Shown: one piece after another, positions 29,623 through 33,697 of the stretch | Layout of the letters: the number at the start of each line of letters is the position of its first letter | Numbering within the stretch: position 1 is the stretch's first letter | Assembly: GCA_016936155.1 (NCBI GenBank) | Contig: JAFGPO010000048.1 | Location: 1 to 33,697, forward strand | Source: Caldifarciminota bacterium | Lineage (GTDB): Bacteria > Hydrothermota > Tepidihabitantia > SM23-42 | Direction: 5' to 3' | DNA length: 33,697 nucleotides | Translations under genes and position numbers: made by a program | The notes under the pieces: generated by a model | Databases searched by the model: none | Seen by the model: the letters and a program-made list of their open reading frames with translations, nothing else | What the model was told of the DNA's origin: nothing

Positions 29623-31376
29623 AACCATTGATCATCCTGGCATTGCTATTCACTCTTGTCCCGGCTGAGGAACCGCCAGACAGCACGGCTCTGTATAGAG
29701 CAGCAAGCGACGAACTCGCGCGCAGTATCAATAAACTCAAGATCGAAAATCAGGTAACACCATACTATATCTCATACCGCATTAAAGACACGCACAACAC
29801 TGAAATGCGCGCCGGATTTGGCAGCGTTATATATTCTAATGCGAACCACCGCCGCGATGCTTATGTCAGTGTTCGGGTGGGCAGCTACGACATGGATAAC
29901 ACCAATTTCATCTGCCAGACACGCTCCATGAATCTCATTGATTCTGATCAGACTCCTTTGCCGCTTGAAGATAACTACTATGCGATACGACAGGCTTTAT
30001 GGATTGTCACAGACGGCACATACAAAAAAGCCCTGGAGCGGTTCGCCCGGAAGATCGCCACCCTGCAGAATCAACCGCGTCCGGATACAGTTCCGGATTT
30101 TGCGCGCATCGAACTGACAACTTTTTTTACGCCCATCCGTACAATGGAAGTGGATACCAATTACTGGCAAGAAATCATATGCCGGACTTCTGCAATATTC
30201 AAAAAATATCCAAAAATCCAGGAATCCGAGGTCATATTCAACGCCTCTATTGTCACCACGTACTTTCTCAATACGGAAGGAAATCAAAGCCGGTCAACCC
30301 AGACCCTGTGCATGCTCGAAATAAGCGCAGAAACACAATCCAAGGACGGCGATCCGCTCGAAGACCGGGTTGGATTCTATGGGCTCGCTCCCGAGGATAT
30401 ACCTGATCTGCCTACCGTGCTCCTGGCAGTCCAGGCAATGGCGGAATCGCTATCCATGAAGGTTTCGCTCGACAAAACAGAGGATTACTCAGGACCGGTG
30501 ATATTTGTCGGCCAGGCAGCTGCTGAACTCTTTTTCCAGATCCTGGGAAAGGGTGTCTCGGATCCTAAGACACCGCTCTTTGAAAACGAAATGCTCGCGC
30601 AATCCGCTTCCTCGGACCTGGGCATGCTCGTGAAACGCCTCGGACGCCGGGTCATGTCGGACTTTCTCTCTGCGATCGATGATCCCCTCATGGTCAGGTG
30701 GTATGGAACACCGCTCATCGGCCATTACATGATCGATGATGAGGGAGTGCCAGCACAACCGGTTGAAGTAGCCATCGACGGCAAATTACTGTCCGTACTC
30801 ATGAGCCGGACACCGACAAAACGTATGCCCATGACAAACGGTCATGGCCGGTACCGTGATGAAAATTATGGACCGCGTGTGATCGGGCTGCCGAGCAACC
30901 TTGTTATTACGCCCAATGAGCAGTACCGTGTCGAGGATCTTGGGGCCATGCTCCTTGAGATCTGCAGGGATTACGACATCCCCTATGGCATTGTTATTAC
31001 GCGGCTTACACCGACAAAAACACTTGAACTCAAGGATTACTATATGCGCTACTTCCAGCAAATGAGCGGGGGCGGTGGTGAAGAAGGGATCCTGTCAGCA
31101 CCAGTGACCGCGTACAAGATCGATGCCGCTTCACAGGAGGTGACCCTGATACGGGGATTGGATTTCGCGGATGTCACACCGCGCGTGCTCCGGGATATCA
31201 TCGCGGTCGGCACTGAAGATTACGCCTATAATTTCATCTATCGTGATGAACACGGTAATGCCTACCCCATGTCGGTGATCGCGCCACCGGTACTCGTTGA
31301 AGAAATGGATCTGGAAGGGACAGATACGAAACCGACTAAACTTCCGATCCTGCCGCATCCGTACTTTAAAAAGTAG
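29619..31376 (+). CDS. Exported TldD/TldE-like partner, metal site lost (585 aa)
   Basis: A signal peptide (MKPLIILALLFTLVPAEE) precedes a protein that follows the upstream TldD-like one along its whole length: RAGFGSVIYSNANHRRDAYVSVRVGSYDMDN, then SAIDDPLMVRWYGTPLIGHYMIDDEGVPAQPVEVAIDG, then SRTPTKRMPMTNGHGR. The zinc motif is gone: by position HEIFGH corresponds to FQILGK (306-311). The late Cys is also missing (FIYRDEHGNAYPMSV). It is therefore probably a non-catalytic partner, as TldE is to TldD. The two genes overlap by ATGA and must be co-expressed. They look like a tandem duplication in which one copy was demoted. Confidence 0.88.
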   Translation: MKPLIILALLFTLVPAEEPPDSTALYRAASDELARSINKLKIENQVTPYYISYRIKDTHNTEMRAGFGSVIYSNANHRRDAYVSVRVGSYDMDNTNFICQTRSMNLIDSDQTPLPLEDNYYAIRQALWIVTDGTYKKALERFARKIATLQNQPRPDTVPDFARIELTTFFTPIRTMEVDTNYWQEIICRTSAIFKKYPKIQESEVIFNASIVTTYFLNTEGNQSRSTQTLCMLEISAETQSKDGDPLEDRVGFYGLAPEDIPDLPTVLLAVQAMAESLSMKVSLDKTEDYSGPVIFVGQAAAELFFQILGKGVSDPKTPLFENEMLAQSASSDLGMLVKRLGRRVMSDFLSAIDDPLMVRWYGTPLIGHYMIDDEGVPAQPVEVAIDGKLLSVLMSRTPTKRMPMTNGHGRYRDENYGPRVIGLPSNLVITPNEQYRVEDLGAMLLEICRDYDIPYGIVITRLTPTKTLELKDYYMRYFQQMSGGGGEEGILSAPVTAYKIDAASQEVTLIRGLDFADVTPRVLRDIIAVGTEDYAYNFIYRDEHGNAYPMSVIAPPVLVEEMDLEGTDTKPTKLPILPHPYFKK

Positions 31377-31389
31377 GGAACCGAGCAAC

Positions 31390-31526
31390 GCGTATTGCGT
31401 AGAGCGTAAAGCGAAAAGCACGGCAGACGCTGTACCCTATACGCTAAACACTACAAACACCGCGAACCGAAGGCCGTAAGCACTAAGCCGAGGGATTAGA
31501 GTAATGCGTAAGGCGAAGGGCATTGC
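31390..31526. repeat. Dispersed intergenic word repeat, site C
   Basis: GCGTATT, GCGTAGA, GCGTAAA, GCGAAAA and GCACGGC follow one another in a strict 7-nt register (31390-31424). GCGTAAG, GCGAAGG and GCATTGC do the same at 31506-31526. The unit is the reverse complement of the CGCCTTA word of sites A and B. Between them, 31459-31482 matches the inverse of 16989-17012 at 22 of 24 positions. The region 31377-31765 holds no gene that I can support. Confidence 0.75.
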
Positions 31527-31600
31527 GCGCAATTATGCAAAAATGTAATAACGGAACAATGAACAGATTCCGCAATCCACATTTCAAAATGCCGTTTTTT

Positions 31601-31672
31601 TGTCATTCTGAGCGCCGCGAAGAATCTCTCTTATTTCTTACGATCCTTCGTTGCACGTTCCTCAGGATGACA
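31601..31672. repeat. 72-bp imperfect inverted-repeat element
   Basis: TGTCATTCTGAG (31601-31612) faces CTCAGGATGACA (31661-31672). The arms pair over 12 positions with one G-T wobble, and inner segments (GCGAAGAATC and GATCCTTCGTTGC) pair as well. From memory, very similar TCATTCTGAGC...CTCAGGATGACA palindromes are scattered through many unrelated bacterial genomes as small non-autonomous repeats. No coding potential. Confidence 0.75.
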
Positions 31673-31765
31673 AATCGGAAAAATACACGCTCCGTATCCA
31701 ACATCCTTCAATCCACATCGCCCTTGAAGCGCCTTGTTCGTTCGCTTCGAACTGCCCTATCGGTT

Positions 31766-32593
31766 CTAATATAGGTAGATCGGAATATCGTGCTCCAGCT
31801 CGTACAGATGCACCCGGGCGCTTGCTTCATGAACGGTTGAAGGGTATTCCTCGATCACTGATGCAAACACCGCTTGCGCGCTCTCCTTGTATGATTCACC
31901 ACCGGTAAGTTCATACAGGACACGATAATCATACCCGATATCCTCAAGCGCCGCGGCGCGCTCATCGAATTCACCGTATACATCGACCAGCTCCTGCAGC
32001 CGGTCCATATCCTTCGTTATTTTATCTAAAGATCGGTCCCATGGCTCGCTTGCCGCACGCAGGCACAGGATCAAATAGTATGCCGCACTTCCCGCATAGC
32101 AGCTCGATGGATATTGTTCAAGTAATTGTTTGTATGCGGTACCCGCATAGTAGTATTGACTGGTTCCTTCGTTCTTCGTGATGCCGGGTACTGTGTCTTT
32201 ATCAGTTGCCTGGCGCGCACGCTCATCGAACGTGCGTCCGGTGTAAAAGAGCGCTTCCGGATAATACCGCGATCCTGGAAAGAAGTGCAGGAAATGAACG
32301 AACAGCCGCATCGCCTGGGGAAAAGCCTGTTCATCATGATATCCGCGGGCAAACATGAAGAGCTGTTCCTCAGCGATCGTATCAGCAAGATCGATCAGGA
32401 CACCCTGCAACAATGTGCCGGCTTTTTCGTTGCACTCGATGAACACGGTATCAGTATTTTCCGCGGTGACGGTAACCGTATCACCGGTCATGAGAGCCGT
32501 GATCCTCAGATCTCCTTCATAGAAGAGAACATTATCCGTGATAATGATCCCGGTGCTTGCCGAAAACAGATAAACATAGAGTAAGATGCTCAT
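31766..32593 (-). CDS. Exported TPR/BamD-like repeat protein (275 aa), leaderless ATG
   Basis: ATG 32591-32593 gives the signal-like MSILLYVYLFSASTG; the frame runs upstream to 32665 but would cross the promoter. After a small N-terminal beta segment (NVLFYEGDLRITALMTGDTVTV), helical repeats follow: QAFPQAMRLFVHFLHFFPGSRYYPEALFYTGRTFDERA, then YYYAGTAYKQLLEQYPSSCYAGSAAYYLILCLRA and SYKESAQAVFASVIEEYPSTVHEASARVHLYEL. The ...YPxSxxxxxA pattern is that of TPR/Tol-Pal and BamD-type proteins. No lipobox is present, so it is not a true BamD lipoprotein; the function is open. The -10 box is five bases before ATG. Confidence 0.82.
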   Translation of the reverse strand: MSILLYVYLFSASTGIIITDNVLFYEGDLRITALMTGDTVTVTAENTDTVFIECNEKAGTLLQGVLIDLADTIAEEQLFMFARGYHDEQAFPQAMRLFVHFLHFFPGSRYYPEALFYTGRTFDERARQATDKDTVPGITKNEGTSQYYYAGTAYKQLLEQYPSSCYAGSAAYYLILCLRAASEPWDRSLDKITKDMDRLQELVDVYGEFDERAAALEDIGYDYRVLYELTGGESYKESAQAVFASVIEEYPSTVHEASARVHLYELEHDIPIYLY

Positions 32594-32598
32594 ATACA

Positions 32599-32626
32599 AG
32601 TATACTGTAAACCACTTTCTGGTCAA
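32599..32626 (-). promoter_or_regulatory. Promoter of the TPR-protein gene, leaderless arrangement
   Basis: On the minus strand TTGACC (32621-32626) and TATACT (32599-32604) are 16 bp apart, followed by five bases (TGTAT) and ATG 32593. It is divergent from the buk promoter, with the two -35 boxes 11 bp apart. Confidence 0.8.
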
Positions 32627-32637
32627 TGGATTCGCGG

Positions 32638-32665
32638 TTGACTTGCACCCATGTATGTGTATCAT
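32638..32665 (+). promoter_or_regulatory. Promoter of butyrate kinase gene
   Basis: TTGACT (32638-32643), 16-bp spacer, TATCAT (32660-32665). A leader of about 30 nt ends in AAGGAGG before the start. Confidence 0.72.
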
Positions 32666-32699
32666 TGTCGTGTCTTACCTGTGAACATAAGGAGGCATG

Positions 32700-33697
32700 A
32701 TGGATCATCACATTCTGGTCATTAATCCTGGCGCGGGTTCCACACGCCTCGCGCTCTATAAGAACGAACATCCCATATTTGAAGAGAATATCCGTCACAA
32801 TGCGGAAGATCTGCTTGCCTTTCGCACGATCATTGACCAGTATGATTTCCGGACGAAAACAGTCATGCACCTTCTGAAAGACAAGAAGGTAGATACCTCC
32901 CTGATCTCCGCAGTCGCGGGCCGCGGAGGTCCGTTCAAGCCGTTGAAAAGCGGCACCTACGAAATAAATGATGCCCTGATCAAAGATATACATACGGGCA
33001 ATTACCAGTCTGAACACCCTTCGCTGCTTGGCGCTTTGATCGCGCACAAGATCGCAGAAAATCTCGGGATCAAAGCGTTCTTTGTCGATCCGGTCTCAGT
33101 CGATGAGTTCTGGGATGTCGCGCGCTATTCCGGGCTCAAAGAGATCAAACGCAAGGCGCTCAGCCATGCCCTCAATGTCCGCATGGTCGCGAAAAAAGCC
33201 GCGGCCCAACTGCAAAAAAAATACACGTCATGCAATTTCATCATCATCCACCTTGGCACCGGCATCACCGTCGCCGCTCATTTGAAGGGACAACAGGTGG
33301 ATTCATCGAATGCGAACGAGGACGGTCCATTCTCTCCCCAGCGCACCGGCGCCCTGCCGACCATGCCGCTCCTGAAACTAGCATATGCTGACGGCAATGT
33401 TTATGATGTAATGAAGAAGAAACTCAACCGCCAGGGAGGCATGCTTTCCTACCTTGGCACTGACGATATACCGGAGATCGAGACCCGCATCAAAAAAGGT
33501 GACAAAGAAGCCGACCTTGCATACCGCGCCATGATCTACCAGATCGCAAAGGAAGCCGGCGCTTATACGGTCGTGCTCAAGGGCGATATCGATGCCATCA
33601 TCATCACCGGCGGCATCGCACATTCCCGGCAATTCGTCGAACAATTGAAGTTCTGGATCGGTTTTCTCTGCCCGCGGGTCATCGTGTACCCGGGCGA
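32700..33697 (+). CDS. buk: Butyrate kinase / branched-chain fatty acid kinase, C-terminus outside window
   Basis: The ASKHA acetokinase fold starts ILVINPGAGSTRLALYKNE (phosphate-1 loop). It continues with AVAGRGGPFKPLKSGTYEIND, FFVDPVSVDEFWDVARYSGLKEIKRKALSHALN, IIIHLGTGITVAAHLKGQQVDSSNANEDGPFSPQRTGALP and IDAIIITGGIAHSRQF, all hallmarks of butyrate kinase rather than acetate kinase. It forms ATP from butyryl- or isobutyryl-phosphate, usually with phosphotransbutyrylase (ptb), which is not in view. Two ATGs in tandem (32697, 32700) are possible; 32700 has the better distance to AAGGAGG. Roughly the last 20-30 residues are cut by the window end. Confidence 0.95.
   Translation, partial: MDHHILVINPGAGSTRLALYKNEHPIFEENIRHNAEDLLAFRTIIDQYDFRTKTVMHLLKDKKVDTSLISAVAGRGGPFKPLKSGTYEINDALIKDIHTGNYQSEHPSLLGALIAHKIAENLGIKAFFVDPVSVDEFWDVARYSGLKEIKRKALSHALNVRMVAKKAAAQLQKKYTSCNFIIIHLGTGITVAAHLKGQQVDSSNANEDGPFSPQRTGALPTMPLLKLAYADGNVYDVMKKKLNRQGGMLSYLGTDDIPEIETRIKKGDKEADLAYRAMIYQIAKEAGAYTVVLKGDIDAIIITGGIAHSRQFVEQLKFWIGFLCPRVIVYPG

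Overview
The window looks like a chromosomal segment of an uncultured Gram-negative bacterium of the FCB/WOR-3 (Stahlbacteria-like) neighbourhood. This placement is an inference, at moderate confidence. It rests on two PorV/UPF0164-type outer-membrane barrels, a secreted GH18 protein ending in a type-IX-secretion-like sorting tail, lipoprotein peptidyl-prolyl isomerases, a Minf_1886-family protein, a DUF39 homocysteine cassette under a SAM-I riboswitch, and a butyrate kinase. Coding density is high and base composition is near 50% GC. I saw no rRNA, tRNA, CRISPR array, transposase or phage gene.

Layout. 1-2385 (-): a cytosolic TldD/TldE peptidase pair, with TldE cut by the window edge. 2582-3212 (+): a decayed outer-membrane-type gene. 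3348-5184 (-): NfeD, SPFH/stomatin and Nudix operon. 5475-6371 (+): EamA transporter. 6372-13541 (-): PorV-like protein, membrane sensor-like coiled coil, YhaM-like nuclease, SMC, FtsY. 13581-13994 (-): RseC-like redox membrane protein. 14136-16753 (+): second PorV-like barrel, NAD-dependent epimerase, NusG paralogue. 16754-17066: a non-coding block built from short imperfect tandem words. 17067-18065 (-): TrpRS with an iron-sulfur-type Cys motif. 18132-21226 (-): GH18 protein, small membrane protein, CCA/poly(A)-polymerase-family nucleotidyltransferase. 21309-24746 (-): three SurA/PpiC-type chaperones. 24864-25244 (+): Minf_1886. 25241-27606 (-): UPF0280, NIL-ferredoxin and DUF39 (homocysteine synthesis) behind a SAM-I riboswitch with terminator. 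27916-31376 (+): a second, exported TldD/TldE-like pair. 31377-31765: more repeats. 31766-32593 (-): TPR/BamD-like exported protein. 32700 to the end (+): butyrate kinase, cut by the window edge.

The strongest unexpected signal is regulatory. Sixteen sigma70-like promoters can be read by eye, and fourteen of them have a 16-bp spacer. At six genes (eamA, rseC-like, trpS, cca, the first PPIase and the TPR gene) the -10 hexamer is followed by exactly five bases and then ATG or GTG, which predicts leaderless mRNAs starting at the start codon. A seventh promoter appears to launch a 16-codon leaderless leader ORF whose stop overlaps the Minf_1886 start. Genes with longer leaders carry strong GGAGG-type ribosome binding sites, so both modes of initiation seem to coexist.

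The second unexpected signal is a dispersed family of intergenic 'word' repeats (period 7-8 nt) at about 5335, 16775-17045 and 31390-31526. Near-identical 24-30 nt pieces are shared between sites.
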